NCBI GenBank assembly: GCA_911728455.2
Contig: OU452223.1
Span: 2,378,174-2,442,173 of the forward strand
DNA length: 64,000 nucleotides
DNA from: Marthasterias glacialis
Taxonomy: Eukaryota > Echinodermata > Asteroidea > Forcipulatida > Asteriidae
Direction of reading: 5' to 3'
The number at the start of each line of letters is the position of its first letter. Position 1 is the first letter of the stretch. This document shows positions 44,801 through 55,689 of the stretch, one piece after another. The notes under the pieces were generated by a model, which was not told the origin of the DNA, searched no databases, and worked only from the letters and a program-made list of their open reading frames with translations. A program made the translations under genes and the position numbers.

Positions 44801-46125
44801 TCGCTAATTAGACTAACTATGGTAGGTTGTGGGCTAGCCAGGATCATGAAGTTTATGACAGAATCATACATTTTATAAGTGCCTATAAAAAGACCAACTA
44901 TGGTAGGTTGGGGGAAGAGCAGGATCATGAACTACATGAAAGAACCAAGTATTTTATAATTGCTTCTAATAAGACTAACTGTGGTAGGTTGGGGGCTAGT
45001 CGGGATTATGAACTTAATGAATGAACCGTACCTTTTATAAGTGCGCTAAGAAGACTAACTAGGGTAGGTTTGGGCAGAGCAGGATCATGAACTGAATAAA
45101 AAAACCATACATTTTACATAAGAACCATACAAGTGCCTCTCAGATATTTTATCAGTGTCGCTAATAAGAGAAACTGTGGTATGTTGGGGCTTAGTGGGAT
45201 CATGAACTGCATGTAAGAACCATACAGTTTATAAGTGCCGCTATTAAGACTAACTGTGGTAGGTTGGGGACTGAGCAGGATGTAAGAACTGCATGAAAGA
45301 ACCATACGTTTTATCAGTGCCGCTGCTAAGACAATCTGTGATAGGTTGGGACTGAGCAGGATCATGAACTGCATAAAAGAACCACACATTTTATAAGTAC
45401 TGCTAATCAGACTCACTGTGGTAGGTTGGGGCTAAGCAAGATCATGAACTGCATGAAAGAAGCATACATTTTATGAGTGCCACTAATAAGACAAATCGTG
45501 GTAAGTAGGGAACAGAGCAGGATGTTGAACTGACTGAAAGAACCATACATTTTAAAAGTGCCGTTAAGAAGACAATCTGTTGTAGGTTGGGGCTGAGCAG
45601 GATCATGAACTGCATGAAAAAACCACACGATTTATAAGTGCCGCTATTAAGACTAACTGTGGTAGGTTGGGGGATGAGCAGGATGTAAAAACTGCATAAA
45701 AGAACCATACGTTTTATCAGTGCCGCTGCTAAGACAATCTGTGGTAGGTTGGGACTGAGCAGGATCATGAACTGCATAAAAGAGCCACACATTTTATAAG
45801 TACTGCTAATCAGACTAACTGTGGTTGGTTGGGGCTAAGCAGGATCATAAACTGTATGAAAGAGCCATACATTTCATAAATGCCACTAAGATCATCAACT
45901 CTACAAAAGAACCATACATTTGATAAGCGCTGCTAATAACACCAACTAAGGTAGGTTGGGGTTGAGCAGGAAAATGAACTGAATGACAGAACCGTACATT
46001 TTATTAGTGCCACTAATAAAAACAATTGTGGTAAGTTTGGGCTGAGCAGGATCATGAACTGCGTAAAAGAACCATACATTTTAAAAGTGCTGCTATTAAG
46101 ACCAACTATTGTAGGTTCGGGCTGA
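41860..46125 (+). repeat. 80-bp satellite array 2
   Basis: About 53 further monomers of the same family and orientation as 29632-37534. Blocks of five monomers are repeated: 42617 and 43017 (400 bp apart), and 45296-45450 with 45706-45863 (about 410 bp apart). The two arrays were evidently one before the Penelope-like insertion. Confidence 0.95.
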
Positions 46126-46484
46126 GCAGGATATATAACGATGACGAGACATTATGGTATTTTTGCATAATGGATGACTGAAAAATTTCACAAAAGGCAT
46201 AAGCGGTCAGGTGTGGCAGACTTAAGATATGATCATTTGAAATTTTAATTTAAAAAAAAATATGTATAAAATTGATATTTTATTTCAAAAATGCTTTTTT
46301 AAATTTCAGTAAGTGTCGTCAAAGATAACTTATATTCAAAAACTTAAGAAAAAATCATAATTAAAAAATTATAAGCAAAACATCATTTTTGTGATTTGTA
46401 TTCTGTTTTGGAAATGTGTCGCCTGATCTGGAGACAAAAAAAATGTTCCCTGATTAGGCAATGTACCGGACTGGTGTAGAGGTA
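46126..46484. other. AT-rich stretch without gene
   Basis: Unique-looking AT-rich sequence between the satellite end and the duplicated segment. No coding or repeat feature recognised. Confidence 0.5.
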
Positions 46485-47705
46485 ATTACTTTTGAATGAT
46501 TTGCACAGTTGTTTTGTTTACTTTCCCAAAGTGAAACTTAGAGGTTGGAAACATAACACAGAACAACTAAAATTAGGAAACATTGTTTATGTACGAAGTA
46601 AATGTTTGTGACATGGAAAGTTGTCCTCAGAGGTTTGGTCAACTATCTGTTGTCTCAACAGAATTTAAATGTAAAAGAAGTGAGCAATAATAATCAACAC
46701 ATACCTTTGAAAAATATACAGTAATGCCTCTATTGTTTACAGATATCTTCTTTACTTAAAATTGTCCATAAAATCCTTTTAAATCATGCTTTAGTAACAA
46801 CACCTGTAAGTTGACCGTGAAGACAAGCATGGTCTTCATTACTGGGTACATTGCGCATGAAATAAACTGTACCTAAAAAAACAACTAGAACTACTCATTT
46901 TTAACTTCCAACCTTTGTAAGTTTCTAATTCTAGTTCTAGACCATCTTATTCTTGGGATCGCACTCTATTTACGGCTGTTTGATGCGTTTCAATCGAATT
47001 GGTAAAACTCGAGTTGCAACTTGTCAAACTTTGAAGGCAGTTTTGGACAGAAGTAACAGGCAGGGCGATTTTGGGAGGTTTGAGAGCTAAAGGGTTAATT
47101 ATTCAGGATACATGTACTTACATGTTTTGTTCTTGTGATTGACGGACAAAGAGAGCCTGGAGGTAGACTGAGTTGAGATCCAAACCACACCCTCATTGGT
47201 TCCAAACAGATAAATGAAGTTTGCACTAGAAGACTGTAGATCAATGGGTCCATCAAATGATCAAATCCCTCTAAGAGTTCATCTACAAGAACGTTCATTC
47301 AAGTTGTCTCTGACTCATAACAAACTGTTGACTCATCAGGCAGAACCAACCTCCTTCTGTACAAAAATGTAAACAGTTTGAGAATAAATTTTTATTTCCA
47401 CGTTTAAGTCAGAGTAAATCTTCATATCAAGAAGATTGTCCAATTATAATCCTCTTCCTTACTGAGGATTTCTTCATTTAATAAGCTGTAATTCTACTAC
47501 ACCTTCACCTTAACTCTTTACCTCCTGAATTTCTGCACGAATGGACATATATTTTTTGTTCATCTGATTGAATACAAAATCGAGGCCATAAACATATAAA
47601 TGGCTTTGCCGACTATTTGTGTTTGCAAGTGCAGCCATAAATAGACTTAACAGAGTGAAAGAGATCAGGGGGAAAAACATTACATGCTGCACTGAATAAA
47701 AATTA
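46485..47705 (+). repeat. right copy of the segment flanking the satellite block
   Basis: Direct counterpart of 25303-26790. It keeps the empty site of the piggyBac-like MITE at 47095-47098 and contains the shared 157-bp MITE at 47510-47666. Confidence 0.9.
47510..47666 (+). mobile_element. 157-bp MITE with TTAACTCTTT end, copy C
   Basis: Left end TTAACTCTTTACCTCC, right end AGAGTGAAAGAGATCA (decayed). Paralogue of 26601-26757 through the segment duplication. Confidence 0.8.
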
Positions 47706-47835
47706 AAAATGCTTTGGGGACTAGCTTTGAACTCAGTGTTTTGTGGTTTCAGGCTTCAATTTAAGTCATGAGGCAGGGAGGGGGCAATAGGGGTAAGCAG
47801 AGGGGATGTTCTAACCACTAGACCACCAAACATGA
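47703..47835 (-). mobile_element. possible tRNA-derived SINE fragment
   Basis: Minus strand shows A-box-like TGGTCTAGTGGTTAGAACAT and, about 75 nt downstream, B-box-like GAGTTCAAAGC. No second copy is present to confirm it. Confidence 0.35.
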
Positions 47836-47865
47836 CCAGCAATATCAGCCAGTATGAATCCTGTA

Positions 47866-48525
47866 ATAGACTGATTGTGCATCATGTTACCTATTGTGGG
47901 TATTAAATGTAAACAAACACAAAGCCCTCCATAGGAAAGTGCGGTACGTTAATTGCTGCATTTGTTTTTCGGCTTTTTCTTTCTCGAAATATGTGAAAAA
48001 TATTCCAGGGTTTGTACCAGAGACCTTCGAGTGGCTGACTAAAGCCAGTAAGGACAGTTCCAGCAAGTCTTGGAAATTGTACAAGTAACGTATAAATGTC
48101 CTTGATGTGTACTAGTGCACAATGGAACATTTAGACCAGACGACCGCGATCACACGCTTTTCAACACAAGAATTTCAAAGAAATTGCATTCCAAAACTGT
48201 GTGATTCCTTTGCCTATTTGAAATTTTGCAAGGCTAGGTACCAATGCTCACTATTCCAATGTTCTTTACCCTTTTTATACAGCAATTTAGGCCTACATTA
48301 CAAACAAAATAACAGTAATGAAACAGTAATGTGATTAATATCAATATCACAACATAAAACTTAAATAAAATGGCTCAGTAACTGAGTCATTATTACCAAA
48401 AGCTGACTTTTGGTGTGACTCTGTCGGTCAGGGCATGTATTTGCACGTAGTTGGCCATCAGCTCAGATGACGTAGTACCCACAATAGGTGATGACATGTA
48501 AACATTGGTCACACAATCAGTCTAT
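47866..48525 (+). mobile_element. 660-bp TIR element with ATAGACTGATTGTG ends
   Basis: Left end ATAGACTGATTGTGC, right end CACAATCAGTCTAT, flanked by TA on both sides (47864-47865 and 48526-48527). Related copies are at 9755-10155 and 39510-40266. Non-coding; TA flanks suggest a Tc1/mariner-type MITE. Confidence 0.88.
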
Positions 48526-48532
48526 TAGCAGT

Positions 48533-49287
48533 TTTCACACCAAAAACCTGTAGAGGTTCGCAACATCAGAAATCCTCATTGGATTAACATTGGAAAAACA
48601 GGTAAGTGCGAACCTGTGTACAAGTTTGTAATCAATTATGTGAGGCAAAAAGCGGCGCAATCCCAACAATGTTGTACAAATGGTGCTCAGATTGAACAAT
48701 TAACGGTTAATTAGAGTGGAATTACATTGTGCTTTGATTAGTTTTTACGGTCTGGGATAACTCCTAGTAAAAGCATTTATGTTTTCTAAACGATATTCGT
48801 AATAAATGAAACCCAATTTTAATTTATGTTGAAAATTTAGGGTCTTTATTGTACCAAATAGTTACACTATTTGAGCCATATAATTTGTACACGGACACAG
48901 AACGCGCCATAGATGATTTGTCACAATGACACAAACAAGCGAAATTGCACATCTACAACATCAAACAGATCTATACATGTAAATGAAAGAATTATTAAAA
49001 TCGGATGAACAGTTATTGAAATAAATTAGTCACAAGAATGCTTAATTAAATATTCACATTGCTGTCTCATGGTTAATTAATTAAGAACTTTAATTGTATG
49101 ATATCGATTAGATAGGTCAAGGCACAAGCTTTAACATGGTATAGGATATATTTTATGATGGTAATTCAAAGAATAACATGTGTTATTTGAATAGGGTTTC
49201 GAAGGAATTAAAGAATAATAATAATAATAATACAAATAAAAATTCCGACAGAAACAAAAGCTGTTCCGACTGAAGGTCGGTACAGCT
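48533..49287 (+). repeat. second R1 repeat copy with (AAT)n and hairpin
   Basis: Full-length counterpart of 306-1087, diverged by substitutions and indels. The terminal hairpin at 49259-49287 keeps 11 of 12 pairs (one A to T change in the right arm) with loop TGAAG. It begins a few bases after the TIR element ending at 48525. Confidence 0.88.
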
Positions 49288-49404
49288 ATTTAATCTGTAT
49301 TTTTACCCTACAGCAATGTTAGATAATAACTGTGAACTGTGCTTTCCAGAGTTCTGCAGAAGAAAAAAAAACACTCAAGGGAAGCTGTCTCACCACTAGA
49401 CTAC

Positions 49405-49715
49405 TGAGCATGCCCAGTGATAACAATGATCACCGAGCATGCCCAGTGACAACAAGCCCATCAGAGGGTAGAGAAACAATTGAATGAATGTTGAATGAAC
49501 CCCCACCCCACCCACACTCAATGACCACTGAGCATGCCCGGTGACAACTGCCAATCAGAGGGTAGAGAAACAATTGAATGAATGTTGAATGAACCCCCAC
49601 CCCCACCCCCACTCATTGACCACTGAGCATGCCCAGTGACAACAAGCCCATCAGAGGGTATAGAAACAATTAAATGAATGTTAAATGAACCCCACCCCCA
49701 CCCCCACTCAGGAGC
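49405..49715 (+). repeat. minisatellite, 95-bp unit, about three copies
   Basis: GAGCATGCCCAGTGACAAC starts units at about 49435, 49530 and 49625; each contains ATCAGAGGGTAGAGAAACAA and a C-rich CCCCCACCCC tract. A shorter unit precedes it at 49405. Confidence 0.92.
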
Positions 49716-49917
49716 GTCTATGTCATTACTACTAGACCAACGAGCATACACAGTGAAAGCAAGCCAGTTAGAATCCTACATGTATAATTTATGGTCCATC
49801 AATACACCGATAAAACTCAAATACTTGATACTATTTTGATATTGATATCACTTGTGTAATCTTATTGAAAATATTGACCAGTTTGCTATTGAAATTGATA
49901 AACAATAACGTAAATAC

Positions 49918-52900
49918 CTTTAGGCTGAAAACCTATTTATTATTGTTCTGTTTTTTTAGGCGTTCGGCTACCGGCCAAAGACCTAGTGTTATTATTCTGT
50001 TTTTATTTTTTTTTTCTGCCCTTTTTTATCCTTGAACCTTGTCGGTCAATTTTTCTCAAAAAGTAAAGCTTGTATGAACTTGAAACTTTACATGTACAAA
50101 GATATTAGTAAGTAGATGAAAACCGAAACTTTTTTGAAATGATGACGTCATTGATGACGTCATGACGTTAAATAAACGTTAAATAATTCAAAAAAATCAT
50201 AACTCAAGAACGGCAAATGCTACTTTCAAAATCTTTAGTGCATATGAAAGGTCTTGTAATGTTTGAAAAATTGTATGAAAACTGTGACCTCAATTGACCT
50301 TGACTTCCGGTAGAAACCAGAAGTTAAAGTAACAAATCATGTTATTTGGGGCTCTAGAGCCTAAGTGAGGAAAAATATGAACAAACTTTTAATGGATAAT
50401 TTTTTCTTTAGCTCAAGGGCATTCTAGAAATGTGATATATGACGTCATAGCTACGTCACAACGAAATTGGTACACGAGGTCGAAAAAAAAATATTTTGTT
50501 ATCTCAAAAAATAAAGCATGTACGGACTTGAAACTTACTATATACCTAGACCACAGTGAGTACATGACAAAGAAAAAAAATTGGAATGATGATGTCATCG
50601 ATGTCATTACATTAAAATGAAGTTTTAAATTAAAATACTCATATCCCTAGAATCAGATATGCTACATACATGATCTTTACACTATATGAAAGGTCAGAAA
50701 AGTATTAAATAACTCTTACACAGGGTGTGACCCTATTTGACCTTTACTTCTGGTCGAAACTGGAAGTAGTAATTTTTTACATACAAAATCATATCTGAAT
50801 AACGTAATTTTGTGTATCAATATAATAAGTTAATTTTAAGGCCCTTCGACGATTCTACAAAAGTTTGATCTCATTTGACCTTGGTACTGGTACTGTTATA
50901 AAGGTTTTTTTCTGCGCATTCTTCCACATGAACCTTGTCCGCTTATTTTCTCAAAAACTGCAGCTTGAATGAACTTGAAACTTACCATGTACAAAGATAT
51001 TTGTAAGTAGATGATACCGAAACTTTTTCGAAATGATGACGTCATTGATGAAGTCATGACGTTAAATAAACGTTAAATAATTTAAAAAATTTAATAACTC
51101 AAGAACGACAAATGCTACATTCAAAATCTTTAGTGCATATGAAAGGCCTTAAAATGGTGAACAAATTGTATGCACACCGTGACCTCAACTGACCTTTACT
51201 TCGGTCAAAACTGGAAGTTAAAGTTAAAATTCATGTTATTTCGGGCTCTAGAGCCTAAGTGAATGAAGATATGAACAAACTTTCAATGCATAGCTCACAA
51301 GCATTCTAGAAATGTGATATATGTCGTCATAACTATGTCACAACGAAATTGATACACGAGGTCGAAAACATTTTTTTTTGCTACCTCAAAAAATAAAGTA
51401 CGGACTTGAAACTTACTATATACCTAGACCACAGTGTGTATATGAAAAAGCATAATTTTTGGAATGATGACGTCATTACATTAAATTGAAGTTTTATACT
51501 AAAACAATCATATCTGAAGAATAATACATGCTACATACATGATCTTTACACCATATGAAAGGTCTTGAAGTACTAAAGAAATTTACAAAGGGTGTCAACC
51601 CATTTGACCTTCATTTTCAGTCGAAACTGAAAGTAGTAGTTTTGTTATGAAAAATCGTTTCTGAATTACGTAAATTTGTGTATTAATATAATTACTTAAT
51701 TTTAAAGCCTTTTGATGATTCTAATGTTTACAAAGTGTGAGCTCATTTGACCTTCACTTCCGGTCAAAACCGGAAGTATAAATTTGTGCAAAAAAAATAT
51801 GTATCTTATTAATGACACCTGGTACATTAATAATCGTTACATGAATTTAAAGCTCTCTGACAATTCTAGATACCATGCACAAGGTGTGACCCCATTTGAC
51901 CTTTAGTTCCTGTCAAACCAAAAGTTGAAGTTTCATATGACAAACCCTTATACATAAAGATAAAAAAGTACAAATAAATATTTCGCCCGTCTGCATAGCA
52001 CAAATAGACAAAAAACTTGCACACAATATTGACCTTAAAATTTTCAATGACGTAATTAAGCCGAACAACGTGAGTTTGTTCACAAACTCTAAATTTCTAT
52101 TTTTTTTTCGCGTGTTCTTCTCCCTGAACCTTGTCTGTCGATTTTCTCAAAAACTGAAGCTTGTGTGAACTTGAAACTTGCCATGTACAAAGACCTTAGT
52201 GAGTAGATGATACCGAAACCTTTTTTTGGAATGATGACGTCATTGATGACACCGTCAGGTTAAATAAACCTTAAATATTTCAAAAAATTCCTAACCCAAG
52301 AACGGCAAATGCTACATTCAAAATCTCTGGTGCATATGAAAGGACTTGTAATGTTGAACAAATTGTATGCACACCGTGACCTCATTTGACTTTGACTTCC
52401 GGTCGAAACCGGAAGTTAAAGTAACAATGCTCAAGAGCATTCGAGAAATGTGATATATGACGTCATAGCTACGTCACAACGAAATTGGTACACGAGGTCG
52501 AAAAAAAAATTATTTTGCTATCTCAAGAAATAAAACATGTAAGGACTTGAAACTTACTACATACTTGGACCACAGTGTGAACATGACAAAGAAAAAAAAT
52601 TGGAATGATGACATCATCAATGACGTCATTACAATAAATTAAAGTTTTATATTAAAATACTCATATCTCCGGACTCAGATATGCTAGATACATGATCTTT
52701 ACACCATATGAAAGGTCATGAAATATTCAATAAATCTTACACAAAATGTGACCCTATTTGACATTTACTTCCGGTCAAAACCGGAAGTAGTAGTTTTTTT
52801 ATAAAAATCCTTTTTGAATAACATAAATGTGTATATTAATATAATAAGCTTATTGTAAGGCCCTAGGACGATTATACAAATTGTTACAATGTGTGACCCC

Positions 52901-53145
52901 ATTTGACCCTCACTTCGGTCAAAACCAGAAGTATTTAAGTTTGTTCATACAAAAATACGTTCGTTATTAATGAAACGTGGTACATTAACAATCATTACAT
53001 AAATATTTTGCCAGTCAGCATAGCACAAGAGACAAAAAATTGCACACAATATTGAGCCTAAAATTGTCAAATACGCAATAACTTTACTAGGTTTATGCCG
53101 AACACTGTGAGTTTGTTCACAAACTCTAGATTTCTAGTTTTTATT
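49918..53145 (-). repeat. H-family repeat, three tandem copies (E1-E3)
   Basis: The unit begins near 50010, 50905 and 52105, marked by CCTTGAACCTTGTC-type text and TGACGTCA at 50143, 51037 and 52235 (spacing 894 and 1198). Each has ETS-like inverted pairs (for example 52394-52415) and several repeats of GTGACCYYATTTGACCTT. Left boundary hairpin GGCGTTCGGC/GGCCAAAGACC; units 2 and 3 end with GAGTTTGTTCACAAACTC, an 8-bp perfect hairpin. Non-coding. Confidence 0.88.
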
Positions 53146-53785
53146 TGTACCTTGTTACATTTCATGTCACATTAATTTCAAAGACCAATTATTTTATGAT
53201 TATGATGCATCCTAGCATGTACCCTAGCATGCCAACACACACACAAACCCATCTTTTTCAATATATGGGATATTAGACTTTGTTATCTAACTACTTTGCA
53301 CACTATAGCACAGGCAAGAACCATCAAATTCTCGCAAAAGCTTTCACAACATTTCAATACATTGAGAGAATACGCCCTCTGTTGGTGAAGCGATAACATA
53401 CAAAAATACTTGAAAAAGACTTGTAATACAAAATAAATACTTTATGCACATCATTTATAAAATAGAAATTCCCTAAATTTTTCTGAAACTTTGTCACTGG
53501 TGTGTGTGCTACAGCATTGGTCATTGCTGGTTTGTGCCTTCGCCAACTGCATAGTTGGCAACGCAGTTCATCAGACACTTTGTCTACAGCTACTAAAAAC
53601 TACACAAGTAGGTTCTACTTTAGTAAAATGATAACATGTAGGATTACCCTGGATGGATGAAAGAATGATTTTACACTGTAAGTGTAAAATTTGTGTAAAA
53701 TTTGTTTTCTTTCTTGGCTCATTTTTCTGGAATGATTAATCAATAGTAAAAATGCATTGATGAAGACGCAATGCTTTAAAAACAT
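53146..53785. other. no recognisable gene
   Basis: AT-rich spacer between the H-family array and the inverted-repeat block. A short ACAC tract lies near 53236. Nothing else seen. Confidence 0.5.
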
Positions 53786-55000
53786 CAATTTGGAGGAGAG
53801 AAATGATCACGAATACAAATAGATGCCTTTTTTCATCTTTGACATCAAAAGAAGACAGTACCTGGTAGGTGATTTTTCAGCTATTTTGTTCAGTTTTTGT
53901 CATAATTTGGGCAATTTTTTAGAACAGTGAATCAAACCATCAGAGCAGATCCATTTCATCACAGCGAAATACCCCTATGCTTCCCTAGGGGGCGCTAGTA
54001 CAACCGTCCAGGTCAAACTTTGTTAAAAGGAGTACAGCGACCCCAGTTACTGGATCTTGCCCAGCACATCAGTGCAGTCGTGAATTGGAGTCTTACATCC
54101 TACCAGTACCACTAGACTACCAGTACCACTCTACCAATCACAATGCCATACTTACAGTAGTAGTACTAATAAGCCTTACATGTACATGTAATACAGGTTA
54201 CATAATGTTCATGAACAACATAGGTGCACTACACACACTGTACTGAGTGACTAAGTAGGCAAAAAGATACAGCTTCTACAGCACAACAAGTAACTAAGCA
54301 CAACAAAATAATGCTTACCAGACTAAGATCACGATGTCACACTTACAATCTGTGTCTGGTATCCTCATTTTTGCTTGCGGATAATCATCAGGCAATATTT
54401 TCTACCTAAGTCAGCTCTATGAAATTAGGCCCATGACATCAGTGCAGTAGTGCAATGGGGACTAATTACGTCCTACCAGTACCTAGTTAGTTAGTAGTGC
54501 TGTAGTAACAAACCAAGCCTTAGCCCAGTAAAGTGTCATCATGCTAGACTACCTCTGCTTCTTGGCCCTACGACCACATAGCATCAGGAACTGTGATGAC
54601 ATTTTAAACAAAAACATCATCAATAAACATAATGGCACCGACGGTGATTTACACATGTATCATCAGCTCAGAGATTCTTCATAAAATTACACAGAAACCG
54701 GTGGATAGAAAATCATTGTAAACTACTCGCCACAGTTACGTTGTAAGGTAAGTGAAAAATCCAACCATTTTTATTTGAAATGTTATCACAGTCTCTGATG
54801 ATATGTGGTTGTAGAGCCAAGAAGCAGAGGTAGTCCAGCATAATTGACACTATTTATTGGTCTTACTAAGTCTATACCTCACCTGTGCACACAATGTATG
54901 TACATGTAGCAGCAGCCCTGGTAGGACTTCAGTCTCCATTGCACTGCCACTGACGTCCTGGGTATGAAAGGGTCCCTGCATAGCCAAACATGTTTAACAA
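53786..55000. repeat. inverted-repeat element related to the palindrome at 56-57 kb
   Basis: Arms 54436-54565 and 54785-54965 pair (GACTACCTCTGCTTCTTGG with CCAAGAAGCAGAGGTAGTCC; CAGTGCAGTAGTGCAATGG opposite CCATTGCACTGCCACTG). 53790-54070 matches 57290-57545 directly (GGAGTACAGCG, CCAGTTACTGG). A decayed relative of the same transposon family. Confidence 0.75.
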
Positions 55001-55689
55001 AATTATTTCATTGTTTTACCTGATTAAATTAACAAAAACGTCATTCATATATTCCTTGTGTCCAATACTTACAGACTGGCAGGTTCATAAATCTTTAAAA
55101 TGTTTTTGGCACACACTATTTACGGATGTAAAATGAAAATTGGTCAGGAGACGGAAATCAGCAAAAACTTCCATTACTTACTCAAGTTGAAACAAACAAC
55201 ATGCATGCATGGAATATGTTGCTTAGGAACGGAAAAGAGGGCACCGTCTAGGTACTACCTAATGCGTGTAGCAAGCTACACAGAGCTCTCTTGTGCACAA
55301 TTTGTTGCACGCTTATTTTCCTGTGCAATTTGTGCATTGCCCTTGACATTGCAATCCAGCAATGCACTCTTAAACGCATGTGCATATAAAAACTTAACGA
55401 GGAAAGTACATTATGTTCGAGAAAATATTTACCAGTTCCCGTTTTATCGTAAGTATACTTTTCACCAAACTTAAAGCAGATATTATTTCAAAGATACTCA
55501 AAGAGTGTTTAAAACTACTAAGAAACATATCAACAGACTTTCAGCTTCCAACATCAGGTGAAAATAGGAGAAAACATCTCTTGTAATTTTGTTCAAATTG
55601 TACAGCAGTTTTATTAAACCCAGGATGTCAGTGGTAATGCACTGGAGACTGACGTCTTACCACGGCTAGTATATGTATAGCTCTGATAC
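55001..55689. other. no recognisable gene; one 124-codon frame of unknown meaning
   Basis: The frame at 55100-55474 has no recognisable domain, signal peptide or splice context. Given the surrounding repeats I consider it non-coding, but I cannot exclude an exon. Confidence 0.3.

Noticed and set aside
29632-46125. Many 60-116 codon frames on the minus strand of the satellite
   Set aside because: They follow the 80-bp period (three monomers make 240 bp), repeat the same text and contain no domain; they are repeat artefacts.
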